The notes beneath the pieces are model-generated. The model searched no databases, was not told where the DNA came from, and worked only from the letters and a program-made list of their open reading frames with translations. The translations under genes were made by a program, and so were the position numbers. A stretch of 16,437 nucleotides of DNA from Saccoglossus kowalevskii (taxonomy: Eukaryota; Hemichordata; Enteropneusta; Harrimaniidae). The DNA lies in contig NW_003126884.1 of assembly GCF_000003605.2 (NCBI RefSeq), forward strand, positions 365,610-382,046, in the 5' to 3' direction. Numbering within the stretch: position 1 is the stretch's first letter; every line of letters starts with the position of its first letter. Below are positions 9,201 through 16,344 of the stretch, one piece after another.

Positions 9201-11733
9201 TCACCTTGAGTCTACTTGAATATGAGAGAAGATTGAATTGACTATAAAAACATTTCTTATATCACTGTGTGGGTGTTGCCCAAATTTCCCGACAGCAAGT
9301 CTATGTTTTGATTAAAATGTAGCAACAATACTTGTATGTATATTTACAAAAATGTAAATTCATGTGTTAAGCTGAGTGTACGAGACACTTAACGATTCAA
9401 ATGCCTGGTGGAGGGTAGACTATGTGTATTACCGGTAACATTAAATCTTCTTTGTTAGTTTCATTAACAAGTTAATGTGAAGACGGGTCCCCAAATAACA
9501 CAAGAATTAAAAAATGTTGTACTTTTTGCACTGTAAATAGGTTTTCAAAAACTTTTAAATACGCTTAATTCGAGCTGAGTGGGAAATGAATTAAATTTGC
9601 CTAAAAGATTGTATGTTTTAAATAAGCACTGAAAGCCACTGACCCAGTTGGGTTGATCCAGTAACAATTTTGTTATTAAAACAGGGTGCAGACATAATTT
9701 TGATTGCCCTGTGAGAATGTGTGTAATTTGCAAATCCCACTACATTGAAGATGAATTTTGCATGATTTTTCAGAAGCCATGACAATACTAAAATCAATGT
9801 TGGGCAAACAATGACAATTGTGATTAAAATTTAATTATTAACCAGCATACGGATAGTGCCAAATAAAATGTTCAATTTATCATTAACATATCTTTCAGGC
9901 TGAGGAAATGGAGCAATGCAATAATCCATTGATTATATTGGTCATATATTGATATTTCCTTATAGGTACTGTATTTATTTTTTGGCGGATTTATGGCTTG
10001 TGTATACTGAATAAACTCACTGATCAAAAATAAAAGTTTTAACAGTCCATGTTAACTACTTACGGAGGAAGCCATTCCAAACCAAGAGGTTCATAATGAG
10101 AATAGTAAACCCTCTCAACCACTTTGTATAATGGTCGCCATGGCAATATGAGATCATCTCTTGATAAAAGTGCTTTTTTCCTGTAATTGAAGATGATACA
10201 ATGTAAATGTATACAACACAAAATTACAGTAACCATGCATGTGACGTAGTCAAGTCACCAAACCAAGAGAGCTAAAATCCAAAATGGCCACTTTTCAATT
10301 TCGCATTCTCATGATGAGATTGTACTCTTATGCAAATTGTCACAACTCAATAAGTTCATAAATGGGACAACAATAATTAACTTCCCCCTCAAATTCAAAA
10401 TGGTCGCCTTTCAATTTAACCATCATCATCATGAGGCTTCCATTTCTGTGACAGCCTCCCAATACGGATCTATGATCATATTTGATTTTGTTGTAATTTT
10501 TTCACAACAAATTTATGAGACATTTTTTGTCTTGTGAATAATATTCTGAAAGTGTTATTTCTTCTTTTTTTTTTGTCAAATCAGACTGCAAAAGTTACAC
10601 ACACTACATCAAATTATAACTTACTTCAACAGTGTCACCAGAGTGTGTGCAAATTTCTGAATCAATCTGAATTCCAAATCTGGAATTGTCAACAACTCGT
10701 ACATTAATTTAACAAACACCAAATGGTCTTCCTTGGAAAACTTGCGGCCATAGAGTCGGATATACCTGAAAAAGTGAGAAGACAGAACTCTTAGTGAGTT
10801 ACACCAGGAAGCTGTAATGTAATCGTTACAGCTCCCTGGTTGCACCTATACAGTCTATCGGTTACATTTCGTGTTAGCAGCACTGAGAAAAGTGAAGTAA
10901 TTCAGAGAAATGTGTTCTACACTTCTATAAATCTCTGTTCTGAATATTCAATGATGAGTGACGAGGTTATGGAATTTTGTGGCCCAAGTGTTCAAACAAT
11001 TTAGGCTAATGTAAACTTTGATATGCTATCGATGGCGACCAAAGGAAGAGAGACACTGTCCTTTCTTCTGATCATATAGGTAAAAAATATACCTTCATGT
11101 TCTCATAGAATTTAAAGCAGTTAGCCTGTTTGCTTGTATTGTGTGAAAGCCCCACAACACAAGTATTGTCACAAAAGATTAATTTCATTACAACCTGAGC
11201 AAACATGCAGCCATCCACCACGATGCAAAATAGCAACTCTTACAATCATTGATTCCTTAGTGTGTCAATGCAATTTTCCTCGAGAATTACTTTCTGGAAA
11301 AGTCCATCTGCCAATCATAGGTCACGTAAATTTGAAAAACAGTGGTTATGATAGTTTAAAAAACAACACGGCAATATACATTGTATGTACATTTCATCGC
11401 AACTTTAAAAACATGCCTTATCACGTGACAATATAAAAACAAAATATCATAATCAAGGCGATCGAGTCATTGATAACAATTTTAGAACATGTCTTTCTTG
11501 TATCAAATTCATCATCATTAGTTTAATAATAATACTTACGTTGATAATCGAGTTGCCCAATGTAAAACACCTGGCCTCAACTCACGAAGTTGCACAGCTA
11601 TTCCCAAGTTGGCCTTCACTTCAGAGAGAAATCTGTTCGATTCATCGTCTAGTTTGTCACTATATGGCAACAATTTGTTGTAGGGTATCTCTTTCTGTGG
11701 ACAAAACCCCAGCTCTGTTTCTCGGACGTCCAT
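54..11733 (-). CDS. PSME4: PSME4 / PA200 proteasome activator, 5' part (14 exons, incomplete at left edge)
   Basis: PSME4 (PA200, yeast Blm10) is a huge HEAT-repeat solenoid that caps the 20S proteasome without ATP and supports degradation of acetylated histones, mainly in the nucleus; that role is family knowledge. I assembled 14 minus-strand exons: 11733-11540, 10765-10625, 10180-10064, 8336-8292, 7529-7380, 6649-6586, 5785-5711, 5396-5277, 3042-2953, 2581-2523, 2219-2013, 1507-1321, 529-375, 204-54. They sum to 1755 nt = 585 codons, all bounded by GT-AG, phases agree at every junction, and no stop occurs. The product aligns nearly without gaps to what I recall of human PSME4 (motifs [71 protein letters not shown]). 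The family length is about 1840 residues, so the C-terminal two thirds, including the acetyl-lysine-binding region, lie beyond the window. The start is secure: an in-frame TGA sits two codons upstream (11739-11737). It is divergent from the acylphosphatase gene. Confidence 0.97.
375..529 (-). CDS. PSME4: PSME4 exon 13
   Basis: 155 nt, residues 484-535. It starts [20 protein letters not shown] (human [20 protein letters not shown]) and continues with [20 protein letters not shown]. The acceptor TTTTCTAG at 530-531 was chosen over a CAAG at 518-519, because only the former restores the five conserved residues VTFQV. Confidence 0.95.
1321..1507 (-). CDS. PSME4: PSME4 exon 12
   Basis: 187 nt, residues 421-483. 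It starts [20 protein letters not shown] and continues with [16 protein letters not shown] and [13 protein letters not shown], all recognisable PA200 blocks. It ends on a codon boundary before GTAAGC. Confidence 0.97.
2013..2219 (-). CDS. PSME4: PSME4 exon 11
   Basis: 207 nt, residues 352-421. It contains [16 protein letters not shown], the helix pair [20 protein letters not shown] and ends in LLEK. It is among the best conserved parts of the family. The acceptor follows TCATTACAG and the donor is GTAAGT. Confidence 0.97.
2523..2581 (-). CDS. PSME4: PSME4 exon 10
   Basis: 59 nt, residues 333-352, [18 protein letters not shown], equivalent to human KLLQRLPNSVVRRLH. It ends two bases into Arg352, which exon 11 completes. 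The donor is GTAAAT. Confidence 0.92.
2657..2681. repeat. (TATT)n microsatellite
   Basis: About six uninterrupted TATT/TTTA units inside PSME4 intron 9. It is a simple-sequence repeat, probably length-variable. Confidence 0.95.
2953..3042 (-). CDS. PSME4: PSME4 exon 9
   Basis: 90 nt, residues 303-332. The YYHPSN block near the end equals human FYHPSN, and GP at the start continues the MMGGP region. Phase 0 on both sides; donor GTGAGT. Intron 8 upstream holds the large inverted-repeat element. Confidence 0.93.
3412..4726. mobile_element. Putative non-autonomous DNA transposon with ~29-bp inverted ends
   Basis: The left end (3412-3440) and right end (4698-4726) are inverted copies: ATTACC, two mismatched bases, then TAAAATCCTATTATAAACCGC. 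Just inside, the related motif TA-T-A-AACCGCACCC recurs near 3444-3466, 3520-3540 and 4627-4647, a subterminal-repeat arrangement usual in non-autonomous DNA transposons. The right end also forms an 18-base perfect palindrome (4690-4707). No transposase frame is visible and no clear target-site duplication was found, so the class is unknown. It sits inside PSME4 intron 8, away from splice sites. Confidence 0.7.
3987..4076 (+). promoter_or_regulatory. Promoter-like cluster inside the intron 8 element
   Basis: Within ~90 bp there are a CACGTG E-box (3987-3992), an inverted CCAAT box GATTGGTT (4011-4018) and an ATGGCGG that resembles a YY1 site at a start codon (4074). The ATG opens only a 26-codon frame (stop 4152-4154). 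A GTAAGT donor-like site follows at 4253-4258. This is motif evidence only. Confidence 0.3.
5277..5396 (-). CDS. PSME4: PSME4 exon 8
   Basis: 120 nt, residues 263-302, beginning [14 protein letters not shown], matching human IFTRILRSLNLPVG. The second half is more divergent and ends in a hydrophobic TLIIAML where human has a WITAMMG-like end. Phase 0 on both sides; donor GTGAGT. Confidence 0.92.
5397..6585 (-). other. PSME4: PSME4 introns 7 and 6 (non-coding parts)
   Basis: Intron 7 (5397-5710) shows nothing notable. Intron 6 (5786-6585) contains an antisense 82-codon ATG frame (6289-6537) with a hydrophobic N-terminus, judged uncertain; otherwise it is AT-rich sequence without recognisable content. 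Confidence 0.8.
5711..5785 (-). CDS. PSME4: PSME4 exon 7
   Basis: 75 nt, residues 238-262, with the highly conserved block [19 protein letters not shown]. Phase 0 on both sides. The acceptor is TTCATCGCAG and the donor GTATTT, which is weak. Confidence 0.96.
6586..6649 (-). CDS. PSME4: PSME4 exon 6
   Basis: 64 nt, residues 216-237, [20 protein letters not shown]; equivalent to LWFDELIGLW...PQWE in human. It starts by completing Arg216 and ends on a codon boundary. The donor is GTAAGT. Confidence 0.94.
6650..7379 (-). other. PSME4: PSME4 intron 5
   Basis: 730 bp of non-coding sequence. I see no conserved frame, RNA gene or clear repeat in it. Confidence 0.8.
7380..7529 (-). CDS. PSME4: PSME4 exon 5
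   Basis: 150 nt, residues 166-216. It contains [17 protein letters not shown], then [15 protein letters not shown], very close to human PSME4. The donor is GTAAAA, somewhat weak at +5; phases fit both neighbours. Confidence 0.97.
7647..7794. repeat. 148-nt nested fold-back (imperfect hairpin)
   Basis: The outer arms 7647-7685 and 7756-7794 are inverted copies matching at about 31 of 39 positions, with matched blocks AGGTTATTA, AGGATACC and AAAGTATGC. An inner perfect pair GAAAGTAT (7691-7698) and ATACTTTC (7732-7739) nests inside. It lies in PSME4 intron 4. It could be a small MITE or a structured RNA; nothing shows which. Confidence 0.75.
7883..7900 (+). promoter_or_regulatory. CTCF-like binding motif
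   Basis: TGACCACAAGAGGGCGCT agrees closely with the CTCF core consensus CCASYAGRKGGCR and its flanks. It lies in PSME4 intron 4, 19 bp before the left end of the 329-bp inverted-repeat element. Binding is inferred only from the motif. Confidence 0.4.
7919..8247. mobile_element. 329-bp MITE-like element with perfect inverted ends
   Basis: The left TATCCTCGGGGGCGGA (7919-7934) and right TCCGCCCCCGAGGATA (8232-8247) are a perfect 16-bp inverted pair. Read as TA target duplications plus 14-bp ends, this fits a Tc1/mariner-type MITE. Next to the left end is a perfect hairpin, TTTTCACCGCC (7945-7955) with GGCGGTGAAAA (7967-7977); a related TTTTCACCGGC occurs near 8128. The interior is G+C-richer than its surroundings and has no coding capacity. 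It lies in PSME4 intron 4, 44 bp from exon 4. Confidence 0.75.
8292..8336 (-). CDS. PSME4: PSME4 exon 4 (45 nt)
   Basis: A 45-nt exon, residues 151-166, reading [14 protein letters not shown], which fits the human NSVENILKTLVKSCR segment at exact length. The acceptor follows TTCTTCCAG and the donor is GTAAGT. Without it the protein would lack a conserved helix before YFP. It abuts (44 bp) the inverted-repeat element in intron 4. Confidence 0.93.
8337..10063 (-). other. PSME4: PSME4 intron 3
   Basis: 1727 bp, mostly plain AT-rich sequence. The one item of note is a phase-compatible 96-nt candidate exon at 9205-9300. A small palindrome, CATTAACAAGTTAATG, lies near 9462-9477. No other gene or element was seen. 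Confidence 0.8.
10064..10180 (-). CDS. PSME4: PSME4 exon 3
   Basis: 117 nt, residues 112-151. It carries LLSRDDL then LPWRPLY, followed by VVERVYYS and GLEWLPP, matching the PSME4 segment LPWRPLYDMVER...GLNWFP. Both flanking phases (2) fit exons 2 and 4. The donor is GTAAGT. Confidence 0.96.
10275..10435. repeat. Diverged direct repeat, two ~44-bp copies
   Basis: 10275-10318 and 10391-10435 share AAAT-CAAAATGG-C-C-TTTCAATTT and a CATGATGAG-like end, about 116 bp apart, in PSME4 intron 2 (10181-10624). The rest of the intron shows nothing recognisable. Confidence 0.6.
10625..10765 (-). CDS. PSME4: PSME4 exon 2
   Basis: 141 nt, residues 65-112, starting by completing Thr65. It contains [14 protein letters not shown], almost identical to human PSME4. 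The acceptor is a pyrimidine-rich TTTTTCAG and the donor GTAAGT. A strong hairpin lies 38 bp upstream of the acceptor. Confidence 0.96.
10803..10840. repeat. Hairpin upstream of PSME4 exon 2 acceptor
   Basis: Arms 10803-10817 and 10826-10840 pair over 15 bp with one mismatch around an 8-nt loop. In the PSME4 transcript it lies 38 nt before the exon 2 acceptor, just upstream of a branch-point-like CTCAC. The rest of intron 1 (10766-11539) holds nothing recognised. Confidence 0.7.
11540..11733 (-). CDS. PSME4: PSME4 exon 1 (start codon)
   Basis: 194 nt encoding residues 1-64 plus two bases of Thr65. The ATG (11733-11731) has G at -3 and at +4, and an in-frame TGA two codons upstream rules out a longer N-terminus. 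The family motif [13 protein letters not shown] lies near residues 12-24, followed by an NLG.AVQL.EL block typical of PA200. The acidic/glycine-rich leader of the human protein is much shorter here. The donor is GTAAGT. Confidence 0.96.
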
Positions 11734-11822
11734 GTCTCAGAAGCGATTATAATATGAGGAATGACACATACAAGTATTAAATTATATGATATACCACCAA
11801 CGCTGACTCACACACCGCTTAT

Positions 11823-11832
11823 CGCCATTTTG
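11823..11832 (-). promoter_or_regulatory. YY1-like site near the PSME4 start
   Basis: Read on the minus strand it is CAAAATGGCG, close to the YY1 consensus AAGATGGCGGC and in the orientation usual for YY1 near start sites of TATA-less genes. It is 90 bp upstream of the PSME4 ATG. Short motif, so chance is possible. Confidence 0.35.
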
Positions 11833-12435
11833 CTTTTATTCTGGCCTCGTTTTCAGAACGGCTGCAGGTCAAGCTAATTCCATTAATGAATAGGTAAAAT
11901 GGGTATAAAGGGCAGGGACGTTTCATTAATGCAAGCAATCGACTCGTCTGTCTAGTTGAATTGTCACTAAACTAATCAAACAACATTTTGACGTAAAATT
12001 TTTCAAATGCGTGTCTGTCACCCCACTTGAGTAACTCATTTTTGCTATAAGTCCCGGTCCCTTTTCAATATTTTGTTGAAAATCAGATTTAGTTTTGAGA
12101 TACGAAATACCTAACGCACAAACTAGTAAAGATGCAACCCACTCGATTAACAAAGTTAGCTACCTAATAACAATAAACAAACACAATATTATAAGTGGTC
12201 TCGATGTTATCGCTATCGCCCACTCGGGACGAATAGCCCGGATACTTTATTAGTAAAAAATGCCACATCAACGATGAATAAGTGTTATATAATTATAAGT
12301 CTCATGAATGGACTTTTTTGGATTAATTCAGTTTTTAAATGTCCAAACGTAATCTTCATTAATGGACCACTACAGACCAAAACGATATCGATGATTTAGA
12401 CGGCCTTTATGTCCATTTACGTCATAGAAATATTT

Positions 12436-12454
12436 CGTCACTAGAGGGCGCGCC
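12436..12454 (+). promoter_or_regulatory. CTCF-like binding motif
   Basis: CGTCACTAGAGGGCGCGCC matches the CTCF core CASYAGRKGGCR. It lies between the two divergent genes, in the same orientation as the motif at 7883-7900. Confidence 0.35.
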
Positions 12455-13113
12455 ACACAGGAAAGATGTTTTGACTGTGTGTAGTTAATCGATGGAGCAT
12501 GAGCATAAAATTGTTTCTTGTACATATAAATATATAATTAAAAAAAAACCTTATTCCTGTCTATTATGACAATTTCACTGTTTTAAAAGTTGTTGCATTT
12601 TATGTTATACGTTCAGTTTAACTTTCCAAAATTGAGCATTACAAACTATGGACAGGAAATGGAAGACACAACAAAAATTAAGCCAAATAAAAAAATATGT
12701 TTTCGGTAACCCTGTTTGTTTTTATGCAAATAAGTTTTCATGCCAAATTTTATTTACTTCTACGCAAATTAGCTGTGACCATTCGAACGGTGTTGAAATT
12801 TTGTATTTTGTTTACTTCCTCTTATTTAGTGAATGACTACTACTACTAGTTTTATAAAACATATTCTTAAAACTAACTTAGATGTCATTTTTCACATCTG
12901 TAGTTGAATTATAGTTACCCGAATTCTAGCAAATAATGTGTACAGCACATTAGAAGAAATAAAACAAAAACAAAAACCTGCCTACCTAGAATTTGTTTTT
13001 GCCTGTTTCCGGAAACATGCAAATTTTGTTTTATATTTATAGTAATATCATAATGTACTTCCTGTTGTATGGTCGACCCCGAACTGTGCCCTGGACTTGC
13101 ATGTAGTTTCTTG

Positions 13114-13120
13114 TATAAAT
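13114..13120 (+). promoter_or_regulatory. Candidate TATA box for acylphosphatase
   Basis: TATAAAT, about 230 bp upstream of the ATG. Transcription from here would start near 13145 and give a ~200-nt leader. A perfect hairpin, CCGGGTTA (13128-13135) with TAACCCGG (13144-13151), sits at that expected start. Not proven. Confidence 0.35.
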
Positions 13121-13291
13121 GGCGAGGCCGGGTTACCGCGAAATAACCCGGGTCTCGTCATTTTTACACTCCTATTAACAAAAGACAAGGTCAACTAGGA
13201 CGCCAATATTGTATGGACAATGTTCCCCACGGAAGGCTGAATAAAAAAAATACTATATTAACTTGCCAGTGTCTAAAAATCGCTATATACA

Positions 13292-13309
13292 ACACACACA
13301 CACACACAC
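13292..13309. repeat. (CA)9 microsatellite
   Basis: Nine CA dinucleotides in the presumed 5' leader of the acylphosphatase gene, 37 bp before its ATG. Confidence 0.95.
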
Positions 13310-13346
13310 GTACAGCCTCGTCTCCGCGTTTTACGTTGCAGCGAGG

Positions 13347-13443
13347 ATGGCGACCGCAGCTAAAACTGTCGGTGGTGCTGTAATGAAAGGCACTGGATCA
13401 ACTCTCATGTCGATCGATTTCGAAGTATTTGGAAAGGTGCAAG
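13347..13443 (+). CDS. ACYP: Acylphosphatase exon 1
   Basis: 97 nt, residues 1-32 plus one base of Gly33. It carries the start and the first strand, STLMSIDFEVFGKVQ. The donor is GTAAGG. The first ~14 residues are low-complexity and not conserved. Confidence 0.95.
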
Positions 13444-16021
13444 GTAAGGTTTGCCATCGAGAATAAAAACCCATGATGCCTGTAACGAGGTGCAGTGTTT
13501 TTTTTACCGAAAGTTAAACGTTTCCATTGGCAACAGCAATGTTCGTATATTTTTAATGTCATTTTATACGTAGTCTGCTACAGTGCAGGGCAGTAAGTAA
13601 TGTGTTCGTATATAGCGGTTTATCATACACAATGTGTAATTTGACGTTTCTGTTTAGCAAGTATATTGTCTGTTAATTTACCGGAAATATTTTCAAAAGT
13701 TGTCCTCTATTGTGGTATTTTAACTATCGTATCGCATAGTATCCGGGGAGGGCCGATAAATGACTTGATGGCCACTACGCTTTTTTCCTTGGATTTGTTC
13801 TCATTAAGGTAGAAGCCTGCACTCCTCAAAAATACATTTTGCAGTGGATAGTACAATTGCCAATATCAGAACGTTGACTTGATAACACGTTTAAGAGTCA
13901 GTCTTTATTTCAAGGAAAATAATAGTTATACCTTAGAACACTTTAATCATTAGTTCCTGTGATAGAGATATTATGCTACATCTGAATTTGTAATTTTTCT
14001 TTTCTTTTTTTTGCGTTTAACATCATGTTCGACAGAATTTTTGAAAAATAGTTGGCTAATTTTAGCAAAATATAGTATTGTGGCACTTGCTAAAATGTTA
14101 TGTCATATATAGCTCTGTGATTGATTAATGATCAACTTTCTCAAAACTTATGACTATGGCTAGAACATACTTTCACTATACACCTGGGGAGTCTTCTGTA
14201 AGTTTAGTAATAAAAATAACCAATTATTTTTGTCATTTTTCCACTCTAGGTGTTTTTTTCAGAAAGGTATGTATATCATAACACTATATATCAAGAGTAA
14301 TTTGAGTAAAATGTATCTTGTCTGATGAGTTGCATTTGATTGATGATCACTGGGTTAGTAACAAATTGAGGTCACAAAGTTCTAGGCATAGTACTATGGA
14401 AATAACATTATTTGATTGCAATTGTGGTTTTATTTGTTCCGTTTTCCGAATTCAATAACCAATTTTCAATTTGTTTTTTTTACAAATTTCAAATCCACAT
14501 AATTTTCCCAACAATTGTGATCAAGACTTGTAGGAGATTATGTCCTTTTAGCCTAAAATTACCCCCCCCCCCTTCACCAAAATAATATAGAACATCACAT
14601 AAAAAAATGGCAAATTGTTGCATCAAAACTTAGCTAAGAAAAAAAACGATGGCACTGAAAGCTAGGGTTAAGTCATTGCTTGTATGCTGTGAAAAAATAT
14701 CTACCATACATTTCAACACCCCAATCCTATATGTAGGCAGTATTGTGTAAACAAATTGTAAAACAATTTTAGACCCACTGAACCGTATAACACATAATGA
14801 ATTCCCATATGAAAACTAAATTATAACGTCACTTTATATTGCCATGATGACAAGGCTTCATTTATGATTGAAAAAAAATTCTTATCTGATTCATCACCTG
14901 CCTGAATTTCCGAGTCTTCCTAAACTTAATTGTAAACCACTCAATCTGTCTGAAGTTAGGAAATTAAAAAGTAACTTTAATTGTCATTATGGAAAAATTG
15001 AATTAATTTACTTAGAATAAATCATGTTCCAGTAACCAGACACCATGTCAGGTTTTGTTACATATTATATCTATCGAATTTAATATGACCTTAACCTCTT
15101 TTTGTTGAAAAAAAATAAATCAATACCAATTATTGAATGTCTTCATTCTAAGAAATTAATGACTGCATAATATAGTACCGGTAATACATGCTGTTAGCTC
15201 AATAGACATTTATAGTAGTACTTTGTAATTTGGTCAATAATCAGAAAAAAAATAATGTCCCGTACATTTGTCTCACTATTAAAAGTAGCCTTACAAGTAT
15301 TGTCAAGAGACTGAAAACCCATGATAATTTAATTCTCTGACCTTCCATTTTTGCATTTGGTGACCCGCAACATAAAGATTGTAACATTATTTGAATGATA
15401 AAAGAGGTTCAAATTAATTTCTAGTTATTATTGTTGTTTATTCCAGTATACTGTGAGAAATAGCAAAAAGCATGGATTAGTTGGTTGGGTGCAAAACACA
15501 TCACATGGCACGGTTCTTGGACAAATGCAAGGAGCAGCTGATAAAATAAAAATCATGTAAGTGTATATTGAATATATTCTATTTTGCTAAAGACCCTACA
15601 ATTTTTGAGTACGGTTTTGGTAACACTTTACAAGTCTGCAGAACTCTATCAACTGTCTCTATCAATTTTCAAATCAAGCATTTTTGTCATTTGTTTTGTC
15701 AAACTGATAATGTTCATAAACATCCTTATATACAACTATATCGCATTTTATACTAACTCTTCTTCCTCATTGAAAATGTTCAGCAATACTTGCAGCTTTA
15801 CTTTCTTTCTTGCTTAACTTACTCTTTAATAATGCATTCTTTCTCATGTTCTGTTTCCTCTCTTGTCTTTTCTTTATAAATCTCTTCATGCTTGCTTAAG
15901 GAAGCATTGGTTGGAACATGAAGGTAGTCCTATGTCAACAATCTCCAGGGCAGAGTTCAGAAATGAGCAACTTATAGAAGCACTTGAGTATTCTGATTTT
16001 GAAGTGCAATATGATTGGTAG
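13347..16021 (+). CDS. ACYP: Acylphosphatase, complete (4 exons, 114 residues)
   Basis: Acylphosphatase hydrolyses carboxyl-phosphate bonds (for example in acetyl phosphate and 1,3-bisphosphoglycerate); it is a small cytosolic alpha/beta sandwich enzyme. Exons 13347-13443, 14250-14266, 15447-15556 and 15901-16021 join in frame to 345 nt including TAG. Signature 1, VFGKVQGVFFR, ends in catalytic Arg37. Signature 2, GWVQNTSHGTV, holds catalytic Asn55. Their spacing of 18 equals that of Arg23 and Asn41 in the muscle enzyme. Vertebrate forms have 98-99 residues; the excess here is mainly ~14 N-terminal residues (an alternative start is Met13). The sequence resembles ACYP1 (GVFFRK, LVGWVQNT), while the neighbour PSME4 points to ACYP2, so this may represent the ancestor of both. 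The ATG has A at -3 and G at +4, and is the first in-frame ATG after the TAA at 13242-13244. No AATAAA signal is seen up to the right edge. Confidence 0.97.
14250..14266 (+). CDS. ACYP: Acylphosphatase exon 2 (17-nt microexon)
   Basis: Only 17 nt, encoding the end of Gly33 and VFFRK (residues 34-38), the phosphate-binding loop with catalytic Arg37. It is bounded by a pyrimidine-rich CCACTCTAG acceptor and a GTATGT donor. It is required: without it both the frame and the active site are lost. Confidence 0.95.
15447..15556 (+). CDS. ACYP: Acylphosphatase exon 3
   Basis: 110 nt, residues 39-74 plus two bases of Met75. It contains KKHGLVGWVQNTSHGTV with catalytic Asn55 and GQMQGAADKI. The acceptor is TTATTCCAG and the donor GTAAGT. 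Confidence 0.97.
15901..16021 (+). CDS. ACYP: Acylphosphatase exon 4 (stop codon)
   Basis: 121 nt, residues 75-114 and TAG. It contains KHWLEHEGSP, then RAEFRNEQ and the final strand LEYSDFEVQYDW, slightly longer at the C-terminus than vertebrate forms. A long pyrimidine-rich tract precedes the acceptor TTAAG. Confidence 0.96.
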
Positions 16022-16344
16022 TTCTCTATGTAAGCAGCACTTTTTGCTATTCTGTTTCATTCATTTCTGATACTCTACTTCATCAATGTTGTGGCTGCAA
16101 CTTTATTTGTTGTCTGTAATATAATGTATGTAATGGGGTAATGTCTGTCTGTGGTTGTTGTTGTTGTTAACTATTTTGTATGTGGCTTCAACAACATAAA
16201 CTTCACATGTAATTAGTGATCACATGAACCTGGAGTCATATATCCAATACTTGGATGATCATCAATTGATTACATTCTTTAAGTTCAGCATATTTTATAT
16301 TGTAAAATTTAAGCACTCACAACAAAATGTTTTGAACTTGCAGT
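16022..16344 (+). other. Acylphosphatase 3' region
   Basis: Presumed 3' untranslated or downstream sequence. It has a short GTT repeat near 16154-16169 and no canonical poly(A) signal. Nothing else was recognised. Confidence 0.6.

Larger units (their letters stand above)
11734..13346. promoter_or_regulatory. Divergent PSME4-acylphosphatase intergenic region
   Basis: 1613 bp separate the two start codons, so both promoters and 5' leaders must lie here. Visible elements: a YY1-like CGCCATTTTG at 11823-11832 (reads CAAAATGGCG toward PSME4), three CATTAATG palindromes (11881, 11924, 12357), a CTCF-like motif at 12436-12454, a TATAAAT at 13114-13120 facing the acylphosphatase, and a CA repeat. 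It contains no convincing gene. Confidence 0.75.
13444..15900 (+). other. ACYP: Acylphosphatase introns 1-3 (non-coding parts)
   Basis: Introns 13444-14249, 14267-15446 and 15557-15900. A run of 11 C lies at 14562-14572. A GCGGTTTAT near 13616 faintly recalls the ends of the intron 8 element. No other gene, RNA or element was seen. Confidence 0.85.

Noticed and set aside
11134-11436. 100-codon plus-strand frame in PSME4 intron 1
   Set aside because: It begins at TTG, its only internal ATG is near the end, it lies antisense in an intron, and no protein family is recognisable.
11926-12153. 75-codon minus-strand frame with a hydrophobic start
   Set aside because: It starts at TTG with no early ATG, and lies in the promoter region between two well-supported genes.
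12648-12836. 62-codon plus-strand ATG frame in the intergenic region
   Set aside because: Short, rich in codons expected from AT-rich DNA, with no recognisable motif, and frame length within chance.
13263-13346. 28-codon N-terminal extension of acylphosphatase
   Set aside because: It would need a TTG start and reads through the CA repeat; the family core and a good ATG context support 13347.
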